DNA from: Stenotrophomonas cyclobalanopsidis
GTDB lineage: Bacteria; Pseudomonadota; Gammaproteobacteria; Xanthomonadales; Xanthomonadaceae
Assembly (NCBI RefSeq): GCF_008710035.1
Contig: NZ_VYKI01000017.1
Coordinates: forward strand, 15,874 to 75,704
Direction of reading: 5' to 3'
DNA length: 59,831 nucleotides
Shown: piece by piece, positions 8,553-17,051 of the stretch
Numbering within the stretch: the stretch's first letter is position 1
How the letters are laid out: each line of letters begins with the position of its first letter
The notes under the pieces: generated by a model
Told to the model about the DNA's origin: nothing
Databases searched by the model: none
The model's input: only the letters and a program-made list of their open reading frames with translations
Program-made: the position numbers and the translations under genes

Positions 8553-8591
8553 TGGCTGACGCGCACGCAGAATGTCCGTGCGCGTCAGCCA
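8553..8591. repeat. Perfect 15-bp inverted repeat with 9-base loop
   Basis: TGGCTGACGCGCACG (8553-8567) is exactly complementary to 8577-8591. There is no T run, so it is not a typical intrinsic terminator. It does not match the SMAG or REP sequences in the window. Confidence 0.75.
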
Positions 8592-8645
8592 TGTGAATCA
8601 AAGGAATAAGATCAAAAGCGGCGCCTGCGGCTCCGCTGTGTTTTT

Positions 8646-8670
8646 GTAGAGTCGAGCCATGCTCGACTGC
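8646..8670 (+). repeat. SMAG element
   Basis: The GTAG head is followed by the stem AGTCGAGC/GCTCGACT with a CAT loop. Confidence 0.8.
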
Positions 8671-8779
8671 TTCTGGTCAGGAACGATCACTACCCCGCCG
8701 GCAGCAGGCGCTGGAACAGGAAGAAATGGTTGCTGCGCGCAAGGTGGCGTTGAAGCGGCTGCGGCAGCGTCTGTGAGAT

Positions 8780-8818
8780 GGGGTCGGAGCCCTTTGCCTT
8801 GGCACAAAGGGATCCGAC
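8780..8818. repeat. GGGGTCGGA-family palindrome, second copy
   Basis: It is related in sequence and symmetry to the element at 4833-4871, with arms around a CTTGGC-containing loop. Confidence 0.6.
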
Positions 8819-8844
8819 GCCGGTCGTCGTGCGTTTCGCAGGAT

Positions 8845-8867
8845 AGTCGACCAACGGTCGACTCTAC
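8845..8867 (-). repeat. SMAG element, inverted orientation
   Basis: AGTCGACC-AAC-GGTCGACT is followed by CTAC. It is the mirror of the element at 8472. Confidence 0.85.
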
Positions 8868-8878
8868 CCCCGTGGCTG

Positions 8879-9370
8879 TCAGCCGGCGCAGCGCGCGCAG
8901 AGGCCGTGCACTTCCAGGGTCTGCGCCTGCGGCTGGAAACCCAGTTCCTTGGCGCGCTTTTCCAGCTGGGTGACGATCTCGCGGTCTTCCAGCTCCACCG
9001 CGCTGTGGCAGCTGTTGCAGATCAGGAACGGCACCGAATGTGCCGCGCTGCTGGGGTGGTGGCAGGCCACGAAGGCATTCACCGATTCCAGCTTGTGCAC
9101 GAAGCCATTGGCCATCAGGAAGTCGAGCGCGCGGTAGACGGTGGGCGGGGCATCGGCGCCCACGCCCTTGCCGTTGCGCACCCACTCCAGCAGCTCATAG
9201 GCCTTGACCGGCTTGCCGGCCTCGGCGATCAGCTTGAGCACGTTGGCGCGGATCGGGGTCAGGCGCAGCCCGCGCTCACGCGAGACGCGCTCGACCACCG
9301 CCACGAAATCCGATGCGTCGTGGACGTGGTGGTGCGGGGCGGTACAGGCAGAAGCTGGTTTGGCGGGCAT
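8879..9370 (-). CDS. zur: Zinc uptake regulator Zur (Fur family)
   Basis: This Fur-superfamily repressor (163 aa) has an N-terminal winged helix (about residues 20-95, with the segment TPIRANVLKLI and the DAPPTVYRALDFL recognition region) and a C-terminal dimerisation domain. Two CxxC pairs (CNSC and the terminal CARC) form the structural zinc site, and the ACHHPSS block resembles the Zur rather than the Fur subgroup. The N-terminus is extra His-rich (HHHVHD). It follows gltX by 34 bp on the same strand and is probably co-transcribed. Likely targets in the window are the MerC/ZnuD pair and the CDF exporter. In Xanthomonas, Zur has been reported both to repress uptake genes and to activate an exporter. 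Confidence 0.9.
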   Translation of the reverse strand: MPAKPASACTAPHHHVHDASDFVAVVERVSRERGLRLTPIRANVLKLIAEAGKPVKAYELLEWVRNGKGVGADAPPTVYRALDFLMANGFVHKLESVNAFVACHHPSSAAHSVPFLICNSCHSAVELEDREIVTQLEKRAKELGFQPQAQTLEVHGLCARCAG

Positions 9371-9404
9371 GCGCGTTCTCCGGTTCAGGTCTGGGCGGCA
9401 GGGC

Positions 9405-10808
9405 TCAGGCCGTTGCTACCTTGGTGATGGCCACATCGATGCGTTTCAAGGCCTGCTCGCGGCCGGCCAGATACACGGTATGGGAAATGTCAGGACTGAC
9501 CTGAGTGCCGGTGATGGCCACGCGCAGCGGCTGGGCAACCTTGCCCATGCCCATTTCCAGTGCGGCGGCAGCGTCGTGCAGGGCCACTCCCACGGCTTCG
9601 GCGGTCCATTCCGGCAGGGCCGCCAGCAGTTCGCGGGCCTTGCCCAGCGGCAGCTCGGCGCCGGCCTTGAAGTGCTTGGCCACGGCCGCGTCGTCGTACT
9701 CGGTCAGCGGCTGGTACCAGACCACGGCCTTCTCGGCCATTTCCTTCAGGGTCTGCACGCGCTCGCGCAGGGCGATCACCACGTCCACCGGCGCCGGGCC
9801 GGCGGCCACGTCCAGGCCCAGCTTTTCCAGCTGGTAGACCAGGTGCGGCACGATGCTGGCCGGCTCCTCGGTCTTCAGGAAGTGCTGGTTGACCCAGCCC
9901 AGCTTGGCCATGTCCAGGCGCGAGGCCTTGGAATTACAGTGGGTCACGTCGAACAGGTCGATCAGTTCCTGGCGGCTGAACAGCTCCTGGTCACCGTGCG
10001 ACCAGCCCAGGCGGGCCAGGTAGCTCAGCAGCGCGTCGGGCAGGTAGCCGGCATCCTTGTACTGCATCACGTCGGCCGCGCCGGTGCGCTTGGACAGCTT
10101 GGCACCCTGCTCGTCCAGGATCATCGGCATGTGGCCGAACCTCGGCACCGGGGCGCCGATGCCTTCGTACAGGTTGATCTGGCGCGGGGTGTTGTTGATG
10201 TGGTCGTCGCCGCGGATGACCTCGCTGATGCCCATGTCCCAGTCGTCCACCACCACCGCGAAGTTGTAGGTGGGGTAGCCGTCAGGGCGGAAGATGACCA
10301 TGTCATCCAGTTCGCTGTTGGCGATCTCGATGCGGCCCTTGATCAGGTCGTCAAACACCACGGTGCCGTCGAGCGGGTTCTTGAAGCGGATGACGCGGTT
10401 CGGGCCGTCCCTGCGCGGCAGGCCCAGCTCGCGCGCGGCGCCGTTGTAGCGCGGCTTTTCCTGCTTGGCCATGGCGGCCTCGCGCATCGCGTCCAGCTCT
10501 TCGCGGGTTTCGTAGGCGTAGTACGCCTTGCCGTCGGCCACCAGCTGTTCGGCCACTTCCAGGTAACGAGCGACGCGGTCGGTCTGGTAGATCGGGCCGA
10601 CGTCGTAGTCCAGGCCCAGCCAGTCCATCGCCTCCAGGATCGCGTCGATCGCGCCCTGGGTGCTGCGTTCACGGTCGGTGTCCTCGATGCGCAGCACGAA
10701 TTCGCCGCCGCGGTGGCGGGCCTCCAGCCAGCAGTACAGCGCGGTGCGGGCACCGCCGATGTGCAGGTAACCGGTGGGGCTGGGGGCGAAGCGGGTGCGG
10801 CAGATCAT
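9405..10808 (-). CDS. gltX: Glutamate--tRNA ligase
   Basis: This cytoplasmic class I aminoacyl-tRNA synthetase (467 aa) charges tRNA-Glu. The nucleotide-binding HIGH variant HIGG is at residues 16-19 after FAPSPTGYL, and the KMSKS variant KLSKR is at residues 237-241. Length is normal for the bacterial enzyme. The ATG at 10808 begins [13 protein letters not shown], the expected N-terminus. It is first in a two-gene unit with zur downstream. Confidence 0.97.
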   Translation of the reverse strand: MICRTRFAPSPTGYLHIGGARTALYCWLEARHRGGEFVLRIEDTDRERSTQGAIDAILEAMDWLGLDYDVGPIYQTDRVARYLEVAEQLVADGKAYYAYETREELDAMREAAMAKQEKPRYNGAARELGLPRRDGPNRVIRFKNPLDGTVVFDDLIKGRIEIANSELDDMVIFRPDGYPTYNFAVVVDDWDMGISEVIRGDDHINNTPRQINLYEGIGAPVPRFGHMPMILDEQGAKLSKRTGAADVMQYKDAGYLPDALLSYLARLGWSHGDQELFSRQELIDLFDVTHCNSKASRLDMAKLGWVNQHFLKTEEPASIVPHLVYQLEKLGLDVAAGPAPVDVVIALRERVQTLKEMAEKAVVWYQPLTEYDDAAVAKHFKAGAELPLGKARELLAALPEWTAEAVGVALHDAAAALEMGMGKVAQPLRVAITGTQVSPDISHTVYLAGREQALKRIDVAITKVATA

Positions 10809-11049
10809 GGAGGGCTCGGGGAACGGGAATGCCCCAGATTTTACCGGATTACATACCGCGAAAATTGCAACCCGTCCTATGGCCTGCCGTCCTACCCGAA
10901 TGTAACCTGAACGTCCTTCAACGAAGCAGGGACGTTTCTACATGACCCATCCATCCTTTTCATCAAATGCCGCATACCCGCAAAAGTGCGCGATCACCAC
11001 AGCAAATGAGGGCGGCCTCCTGCGGCAAAGTGTTCTGGGATCTTGGCCG

Positions 11050-11283
11050 ATGAAGGTGGCCTACGGGATTGCGGGACTGGTCATTGTCGGCTTTTTCGGC
11101 CTTTCTGAGTCCAACGCCTCCACAACCGTCAAAATCAACAGCCACTACTACACCTGCCAGAACTCGTGCGTGGTGTCCACACGACCGGGGGGAGGCTTCT
11201 CGGTCTGGGACAGCAAAGGCGGCTGGGTAACCAAAACCTCCGCCCCGGGGGAAGCACTCGTAGAAACCGGGCCAGTGACCTGA
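11050..11283 (+). CDS. Small secreted protein of unknown function
   Basis: The product (77 aa) has a signal peptide (about residues 1-24, ending near SNA) and a mature part of about 53 residues with one Cys pair (YTCQNSC) and a Gly/Trp-containing segment (GGGFSVWDSKGGW). An open frame extends upstream to an ATG at 10942, but the start at 11050 places the signal peptide at the N-terminus. It is followed after 9 bp by another unknown gene on the same strand, so the two are likely an operon. I do not recognise a family. Base composition is less GC-rich than the flanks. Confidence 0.65.
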   Translation: MKVAYGIAGLVIVGFFGLSESNASTTVKINSHYYTCQNSCVVSTRPGGGFSVWDSKGGWVTKTSAPGEALVETGPVT

Positions 11284-11292
11284 GCACTTCAA

Positions 11293-11937
11293 ATGAATGC
11301 AAGAAAGACTGCTCTGTGGCTACTCATGACTGGAGTGACGGTCGGCGCACTGGCATGGCATTTTTCGACAAATGGCCCTCCGCACAGTCCTTCCGCGCAG
11401 AACTCCAGCCGTGCCTCAAGAACCGCGCCAGACGCCGCCGAGCGGGAACTCGCCGGCACAGTCTCTCATTCGGGTCAAAAGCCTCTCCTACCGAATCTTC
11501 ATCGGGGTGACGCGCCCAATGAGGCGAATCTGATTTACGACACTGCCTTGGATGAGAGCCGAATTGACGAGCTACTAGCAGACGCCGACGCCTTCTCTGC
11601 CATGATCAACGCCATGCACGCTGCAGCTTCGACAGACAGGGAACTGTCCGAGTCGACCGCTCTGTTTTCCAGCCACCTCCAGAGCGGCCTGTCGGAGGAA
11701 GGCCGCGAACGCACAGTGCTGGACTTCAGCTGCGGCCGGCAACTGTGCCTGGCAGAGCTGTCAGATCCGGTCAGAGACCCGTTGGATATCCGACCGCTCA
11801 TGCAGCACGACGGAACGACCTACTTCCAGGCTGCAAGTATGTCCAATCAGGTAAAGACACTCGACGGTAAACCATCGATCCGGGCAGTGTTCGCCATTGA
11901 TCCGGCCATCAACCAGATCGTCTCGATCCCAGATTGA
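11293..11937 (+). CDS. Membrane-anchored or secreted protein of unknown function
   Basis: The product (214 aa) starts with a hydrophobic segment (residues 6-23) that could be an uncleaved anchor or signal. A Ser/Ala-rich linker to about residue 60 follows, and then a compact domain. The domain carries a central Cys pair (FSCGRQLCLAEL) in a probable disulfide and ends near the C-terminus with AVFAIDPAINQIVSIPD. I do not recognise the family. The pairing with the small secreted gene upstream and the lower GC suggest a joint envelope function acquired as a unit. Confidence 0.7.
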   Translation: MNARKTALWLLMTGVTVGALAWHFSTNGPPHSPSAQNSSRASRTAPDAAERELAGTVSHSGQKPLLPNLHRGDAPNEANLIYDTALDESRIDELLADADAFSAMINAMHAAASTDRELSESTALFSSHLQSGLSEEGRERTVLDFSCGRQLCLAELSDPVRDPLDIRPLMQHDGTTYFQAASMSNQVKTLDGKPSIRAVFAIDPAINQIVSIPD

Positions 11938-11991
11938 TGCAATCTGCGGCGACGGAGGGGAGAAACGATTTATCCCCCCCGTGCCCTTTTT

Positions 11992-13593
11992 TCACGGTTC
12001 AGCCTTGCGCGGGAAGGACTGCTCGCGCATCGCGGCGTTGTAGGCGAACGAAGCCACGATGGCGGCGGCCTGCTTCAGGTCATCCGGTTCGGCGTGGTCC
12101 CAAGTGTCCAGGTGGCTGTGGTGGACGTTGGTGAAGTAGTCCAGACGGTCCTGGATGAACTGGAAGCCCGGCAGGCCGATCCGGTCGAAGCTGATGTGGT
12201 CGGTGCTGCCGGTGTTGCGGGTGGCCACGGTGGTGGCGCCCACGTCATGGAACGGGGCCAGCCAGGCTTCGAAGATCGGCATGGCCGCCAGGTTTTCCTG
12301 GGCGTAGATGCCCCGGAACCGGCCGGAGCCGTTGTCCATGTTGAAGTAGACCTGGAACTTGCCGTAATCGCGGGTCTTCTGCAGCGCACCGGTCGGGTCA
12401 CGCAGCGAGGCCGGCAGCGCCTTCTCGGCCGGGTCGGTGGGTTCGGGGAAACGACCGAAGTGCTTGGCCACATAGGCCTGCGAGCCGATCAGGCCCTGCT
12501 CCTCGCCGCTCCACAACGCCACGCGGATGGTCCGCTTCGGCTTGGCGCCGGTGGCCTTGAGGATGCGCATCGCCTCCATCATCACCGCCACGCCGGCGGC
12601 GTTGTCGGCCGCGCCGGTGCCGCTGTGCCAGGAGTCCAGGTGGGCGCCGATCATCACCACTTCATCGGGCTTGCTGCTGCCGCGGATCTCGGCCATCGTG
12701 TTGTAGCCGGGCTGGTCAGCCTCGTCGGTGAAGCGCGCGGCCACGTCCACGCGCAGGCGTACCGGCTGCTTGGCGTCCAGCGCACGCACCAGCGGGTTGA
12801 AGTGCTCGGCGATCATCGCCAGTTCCGGAATGCCCACCGATTCGCCGGCCTTGCGCGAACCGCCGCCGGCGACGCGGATGATGCCGTTGTCCCAGCTGCT
12901 GATGCTGATCGAGGCCAGCGCGCCCTCTTCGACGAAGAAGGCGTTGACCTTGGCGGCCAGCTCCTGGCGTTCCTTGTATTCCTTCACCCGCTTGGCCCGC
13001 TCGGCGGCGACGTCCTTGGGCAGGGTGAATTCCTGCAGGCCTTCCAGCGAGGTGGCATCGTGCCGGTGCGAATCCGGCTCGGTGCCGCGCTTGTACTCGC
13101 GCGCCTCGCCCAGCAGCAGGATCTTGCCGCGCAGCTTGCCGCGGTACTGCTCGATGTCCTCGGGCTTCTTGATTTCCACGTGAACCAGCTCGCCCTCCAC
13201 CGGGCCACGGGTGCCGGGGGTCCACGCCTTGGGCAGGGCGTGCAGCGGCTGCACGCGGTCGCCCAGCATTTCCACGCTGGCCGAGGTGAATTCCCAGCCA
13301 CGGCCGAAGTCATCGAAGGCTTCGTCGTGCACGTTTGTTAGCTTCCACTCGCTGAACTTGCCGCGGGTCCAGGCATTGGCGCGGCCCATCGCCGGCGAGT
13401 TGGTCAGGCGCGGGCCGATGCGTTCGGTGAGGTAGCTGAAGGTGTCCATCACCTGCGAACGGTGGAAGGCCTCCTGGCGGATGCGGCTGACCATGTCCAG
13501 GTCCACCGGTTCGCGCTGCTGCGCCATCGCATTGCCACCCATTGCCAGCGATGCGGCCAGCACACCCCACTTCAACCCGTTCCACTTCAACAC
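11992..13593 (-). CDS. M28-family zinc aminopeptidase, secreted
   Basis: This exported metallopeptidase (533 aa) has a signal peptide (about residues 1-24, ending NAMAQ), a PA-type inserted domain and a C-terminal M28 catalytic domain. The di-zinc ligands are readable in order: His in GAHLDSW, Asp in GAADNAAG, the general base and ligand Glu pair in WSGEEQG, Asp in FNMDNGSG and a final His in HSHLDTWDH. It probably removes N-terminal residues from peptides in the periplasm or outside the cell. The start is GTG at 13593, preceded by a GGCAGGGG ribosome-binding site. It is a single gene, convergent with the unknown pair. Confidence 0.9.
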   Translation of the reverse strand: MLKWNGLKWGVLAASLAMGGNAMAQQREPVDLDMVSRIRQEAFHRSQVMDTFSYLTERIGPRLTNSPAMGRANAWTRGKFSEWKLTNVHDEAFDDFGRGWEFTSASVEMLGDRVQPLHALPKAWTPGTRGPVEGELVHVEIKKPEDIEQYRGKLRGKILLLGEAREYKRGTEPDSHRHDATSLEGLQEFTLPKDVAAERAKRVKEYKERQELAAKVNAFFVEEGALASISISSWDNGIIRVAGGGSRKAGESVGIPELAMIAEHFNPLVRALDAKQPVRLRVDVAARFTDEADQPGYNTMAEIRGSSKPDEVVMIGAHLDSWHSGTGAADNAAGVAVMMEAMRILKATGAKPKRTIRVALWSGEEQGLIGSQAYVAKHFGRFPEPTDPAEKALPASLRDPTGALQKTRDYGKFQVYFNMDNGSGRFRGIYAQENLAAMPIFEAWLAPFHDVGATTVATRNTGSTDHISFDRIGLPGFQFIQDRLDYFTNVHHSHLDTWDHAEPDDLKQAAAIVASFAYNAAMREQSFPRKAEP

Positions 13594-13729
13594 GCCACAC
13601 CCCTGCCCTTCGGCTCGATCGTCAACCCATCGAGTCTAGCCAGCACCAGCGCAACGCCCCCGTCCCATCGGTCATGGACCGCACCGCGCTCACCCACGTC
13701 ATGCGTGTCGATGATGTGCGGCGGCTCCC

Positions 13730-13753
13730 GTAGATCCACGCCATGCGTGGATG
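13730..13753 (+). repeat. SMAG-like element (GTAGATCCACGC type)
   Basis: A GTAG head is followed by the ATCCACGC/GCGTGGAT stem. It lies just before the 3' end of the cre-operon unknown gene. Confidence 0.75.
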
Positions 13754-13765
13754 CTCTGTGCGCGA

Positions 13766-14176
13766 TCACCCACGCCAGCCCAGCCACAACTGCGCGCGCT
13801 CCGGCAGCAGCAACAGCCAGTGGCGATGGTCGACGCTGCTGCAGCCGTACACCGCCGCATGCGCCGGCCAATCCGGCGGCAGGCCGTCGATGCCGATCTC
13901 CGACAGCGCCGCCGCGCCGGCCTTCCATGGCCGGTAGCGCGGCACCCGCCCGGCCAGCGCGCCGCGTCCCTGCCGCGCGCCGACCAGCCATTCCAGCCCT
14001 TTCCGCTGCAATCCTTCGCAGGTCACCGCGGCCAACTGGAAGCGGACCAGGCCGGGGGCGATCCGTGCCCCCGGCAGGGCCGCCAGCACACCATGTGCCT
14101 GCAGCAGTGCATCCACTTCCAGCAGGGCCGGAACGCCCTGCCGTGCCCGTTGCCACAATCCCTGGCGCCAGCCCAT
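13766..14176 (-). CDS. Unknown protein, last gene of the cre operon
   Basis: The product (136 aa) has no signal peptide or membrane segment. It is rich in Trp, Leu and Ala, with a central GLEWLVGARQGRGALAGRVPRYRPW stretch and an ending HWLLLLPERAQLWLGW. I do not recognise the family. It starts only 10 bp after the creD stop on the same strand, so it should be transcribed with creD and may belong to the CreB regulon. Reading quality supports a real gene: good start, tight spacing and no better frame. Confidence 0.6.
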   Translation of the reverse strand: MGWRQGLWQRARQGVPALLEVDALLQAHGVLAALPGARIAPGLVRFQLAAVTCEGLQRKGLEWLVGARQGRGALAGRVPRYRPWKAGAAALSEIGIDGLPPDWPAHAAVYGCSSVDHRHWLLLLPERAQLWLGWRG

Positions 14177-14186
14177 GGCGTGCTCC

Positions 14187-15506
14187 TTACTTCAGTTCCG
14201 CGCCCAGCGCGTACCAGTCGACCCGGCGGGTCACCCACATCGCCAGCGCCAGGATCACGAACAGCAGCAGCGATCCCATCAGCAGCGCGTTGTTTTCCGA
14301 GACCAGCAGGCCATACAGCGCGCCGTAAAGCAGGGTCAGCAGCGCGGCGAAGCCGAGGCCTCGTTTCCAATGCCCCAGCACATGGGCCAGGTACACCGCC
14401 TGCAGGCCGATGCAGGCCACGGCCGAGACCAGGTAGGCCTTCCAGAAGGTGATGTGCTCGGACAGGCTGATCAGCAGCAGGAAGAAGATCGCCAGCGCCA
14501 GGCCGACCATCAGGTACTGCAGCGGGTGGATGCGCAGCGACTTGATCAGCTCGAACAGGATGAAGCCGACGAAGGTCAGCACCACGAACAGAATGCCGTA
14601 CTTCGAAGCGCGATCGGCCTGGGTATAGGTGTCGACCGGATCCACCAGCGACACCGTCACTGCCTGCGAATCCACTGCACCCTCGGCACGCAGCTGGGCC
14701 TGTGCATCGGAGGCCAGCGAGGACACCGCCCAGTGTGCGTTGAAGCCCTGCGCATCGACGCGCCGCTCGTTGGGCAGGAAGGCGCCGCTGAAGGACGGGT
14801 GCGGCCAGCGCGAGCGCAGCGCGATCTTCGTGTCATCGCCCACCGGCACCACCGACAGCGCGCGGCTGCCATCCAGGCGCAGCTGCAGTTCGATGCTGCT
14901 GCCGGCCAGGGTGCCGCCCTGGCTGTCGCTGAAGCCGGCCACCGGCGCATGCAGGCCACGCCCCACCTGGCTGGCCACGCCGACACCGGGCAGCAGCCGC
15001 ACCGGCTTGCCGTCCACGCGCAGGTCCGGCGTGCCGACCAGGCCGCGGGCATCGGACACGCCCAGCACCACGTACGGCTGGCCGTAGCTGCGGCCGGGCT
15101 TCACCGGGTAATCGTCGGCGGCAAAGGTCGCCTTCAGTTGGCCGTTCCAGCTGTACACCGGCACCTTGAACAGGCCCACTTCGCGCTGGCTGGGCAGCAT
15201 CTCGCCGCCCACGTCCAGCGAGGCCGGCATCTGCAGCCAATGGCCTTCGGTCACCTGTACCTCGGCCTTCTTGTTGCCCTTGGCGTCGACCACCTCGACC
15301 TGCTGGCGCTCCACCCAAGGCACCACCCGCACCGGGCCGACCAGGCGCTGCGCACCGGCGCGGCTGTCGGCCACCCGTGCAAACGCTTCGTCGCGGTACG
15401 CACTGCGCTCGTTGATGACGCCGCGGATCATCGTCAGCGGAATCAGCAGCAGCAGGATCAGTCCGCCGACGATGGCGAACCGCAACAGCATCTTCAGGGA
15501 TTTCAT
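14187..15506 (-). CDS. creD: Inner-membrane protein CreD
   Basis: This CreD-family protein (439 aa) has an N-terminal membrane helix (about residues 8-27), a large periplasmic domain (about 30-290) and five closely packed helices at the C-terminus. CreD is the most strongly CreBC-induced product in several Gram-negatives and contributes to envelope integrity; its biochemical role is not settled. It lies downstream of creC, with an 81-bp gap that contains a CreB-binding tag, so it can be induced separately from creBC. Confidence 0.95.
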   Translation of the reverse strand: MKSLKMLLRFAIVGGLILLLLIPLTMIRGVINERSAYRDEAFARVADSRAGAQRLVGPVRVVPWVERQQVEVVDAKGNKKAEVQVTEGHWLQMPASLDVGGEMLPSQREVGLFKVPVYSWNGQLKATFAADDYPVKPGRSYGQPYVVLGVSDARGLVGTPDLRVDGKPVRLLPGVGVASQVGRGLHAPVAGFSDSQGGTLAGSSIELQLRLDGSRALSVVPVGDDTKIALRSRWPHPSFSGAFLPNERRVDAQGFNAHWAVSSLASDAQAQLRAEGAVDSQAVTVSLVDPVDTYTQADRASKYGILFVVLTFVGFILFELIKSLRIHPLQYLMVGLALAIFFLLLISLSEHITFWKAYLVSAVACIGLQAVYLAHVLGHWKRGLGFAALLTLLYGALYGLLVSENNALLMGSLLLFVILALAMWVTRRVDWYALGAELK

Positions 15507-15570
15507 CGTCCGTCCTCGTTGGAGAGGACTGCAGGATGGACGGCGGCGGTGAGTGGGGTTTGTGGCGAAT

Positions 15571-15586
15571 TTGAAGCGAACGTGAA
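15571..15586 (-). promoter_or_regulatory. cre-tag (CreB binding site) upstream of creD
   Basis: On the minus strand the sequence TTCAC-n6-TTCAA matches the cre-tag consensus TTCAC-n6-TTCAC at nine of ten fixed positions. It sits between the creC stop and the creD start, 65-80 bp before the creD ATG, on the strand of creD. Confidence 0.8.
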
Positions 15587-15587
15587 G

Positions 15588-17048
15588 TCAGCGACGGGCG
15601 CGCTGCGCCGGTCCACCCAGCGGCAGCCACAGGCTTGCGACCGTGCCGCCGCCGGGCCGCGGCTCGAGGCTGGCGCGGCCATCGTGCAGGCGCGCCACTT
15701 CCTGCACGAACGGCAGGCCGAGGCCGGAACTACGCCGGCCACTGCCCGGGCGGGCCAGTGAATAGAAGCGCTCGAACACGCGCTCACGGGCGTAATCGGG
15801 CACGCCGGTGCCACGGTCGGCCACCTGCAGGCGCACGCCCTGCCCTTCGGCATGCGCCTCCAGTTCCACCTCGGCACCGGGCGAGGAGAACGCGACGGCG
15901 TTGTTGATCAGGTTGTGCAGCGCCTGCCGCAGCAGATAGGCATCGCCGTGCACGCGCAGGTCCGGCGCGGCGCCGATGCGCACCACCACGCCGGCCGCCT
16001 GTGCACGCACCTGTGCGGCAGCGACGGCATCGTCAAGCAGCGTGGCCGGCGCGATCGGATCGCGGGTCTGCAGCCAGCCGTGCTGTTCGACCTCGGCCAG
16101 CGCCAGCAGCTTGTCGATGGTTTCGGTCAGCCGCTCCTGCTGGTCGACGATGCTGCGCGCGAAATGCGCGCGGTCGGCATCGGGCATCGGTTCCTGCAGC
16201 AGCTCGGCGGCACCGCGGATGGCGGCCAGCGGGCTCTTCATCTCGTGCGTCAGCGACTGCACGTACTGCTCGACGTAGGCCTTGCCTTCCAGCTTGCGGC
16301 GCATGGTTTCCAGGGCCTGGCCGAGATCACCGATCTCGTCGCGACGGCGCCGTGGTGGCGGCACCGGCTCGCCGGCGGTGACCGCGCGCGCATAGCGGCT
16401 GAGCTGGCCCAGGCCGGTGGTCAGCCACATCGTCACCAGTACGCCCACCAGCGCGGACAGGCCGATCAGCCACGCCCCGCGCTCCATGATGGCGCGCTGG
16501 CTGGCGGCGATGAACGGATCGATGCTGCGGTTGGGCTGGGCCAGGCTGAGCACGCCGATGAGGGTGTGGCCATCGGCGGGGTCGTAGACCGGCGCGGCCA
16601 CGTGCATCACCGTGTCGCCCTCGCTGCCGGCGATCTCCGGGCTGGAGCGCGCGCCGTACTCGCCGCGCAGCGTGCGGTAGACATCATTCCAGCGCGAATT
16701 GTCGCGACCCATGTCGCGGCCCAGCGAGTCGTAGATGACGATGCCGCGCGCATCGGTGATCGTCACCCGGTAATCCAGCGAGCGCTTCGGGAAGCGCCAG
16801 ACCATCGCCTTCAGGTCGCGCTGGCGGGCCTTGGCCAGGTTGCGGGTGAAGCTGCCATTGCCGATCGTGCCGGCCTTGACGTCGGCGGCGGCCATTTCGG
16901 CCAGCACGTTGGCCGCATCGACCAGGGTCGATTCCATCGCCTGGCGCACGCCCGGCTTCACCTCGTTGACGAACACCCGCATCACGAAGAACGCGGCGAT
17001 GCCGGTGATCAGGAAGAAGCCCAGGAACAGCTTCAGTACCAGGCGCAT
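15588..17048 (-). CDS. creC: Two-component sensor histidine kinase CreC
   Basis: This membrane sensor kinase (486 aa) has transmembrane helices at about residues 7-25 and 192-210 that flank a periplasmic sensor domain with a CreC-type IVIYDSLGRDMGRDNSRWNDV block. A HAMP domain, the phospho-acceptor His268 in LTHEMKSPLAAIRG and a HATPase domain with the LHNLINNAV N-box and DRGTGVPD and GLGLPFV G-boxes follow. In S. maltophilia CreBC affects motility, biofilm and beta-lactam-related phenotypes. It starts 3 bp after the creB stop, so it is translationally linked to creB. Confidence 0.95.
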   Translation of the reverse strand: MRLVLKLFLGFFLITGIAAFFVMRVFVNEVKPGVRQAMESTLVDAANVLAEMAAADVKAGTIGNGSFTRNLAKARQRDLKAMVWRFPKRSLDYRVTITDARGIVIYDSLGRDMGRDNSRWNDVYRTLRGEYGARSSPEIAGSEGDTVMHVAAPVYDPADGHTLIGVLSLAQPNRSIDPFIAASQRAIMERGAWLIGLSALVGVLVTMWLTTGLGQLSRYARAVTAGEPVPPPRRRRDEIGDLGQALETMRRKLEGKAYVEQYVQSLTHEMKSPLAAIRGAAELLQEPMPDADRAHFARSIVDQQERLTETIDKLLALAEVEQHGWLQTRDPIAPATLLDDAVAAAQVRAQAAGVVVRIGAAPDLRVHGDAYLLRQALHNLINNAVAFSSPGAEVELEAHAEGQGVRLQVADRGTGVPDYARERVFERFYSLARPGSGRRSSGLGLPFVQEVARLHDGRASLEPRPGGGTVASLWLPLGGPAQRARR

Positions 17049-17051
17049 GGC

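Larger units (their letters stand above)
8495..8878. other. Gene-free interval rich in palindromes
   Basis: I see no credible gene in this interval. It holds an exact 15-bp inverted repeat (8553-8591), a SMAG element at 8646-8670, a GGGGTCGGA-family palindrome at 8780-8818 and an inverted SMAG at 8845-8867. The efflux operon ends on its left and zur ends on its right, so this is a convergent 3' region. Confidence 0.7.
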
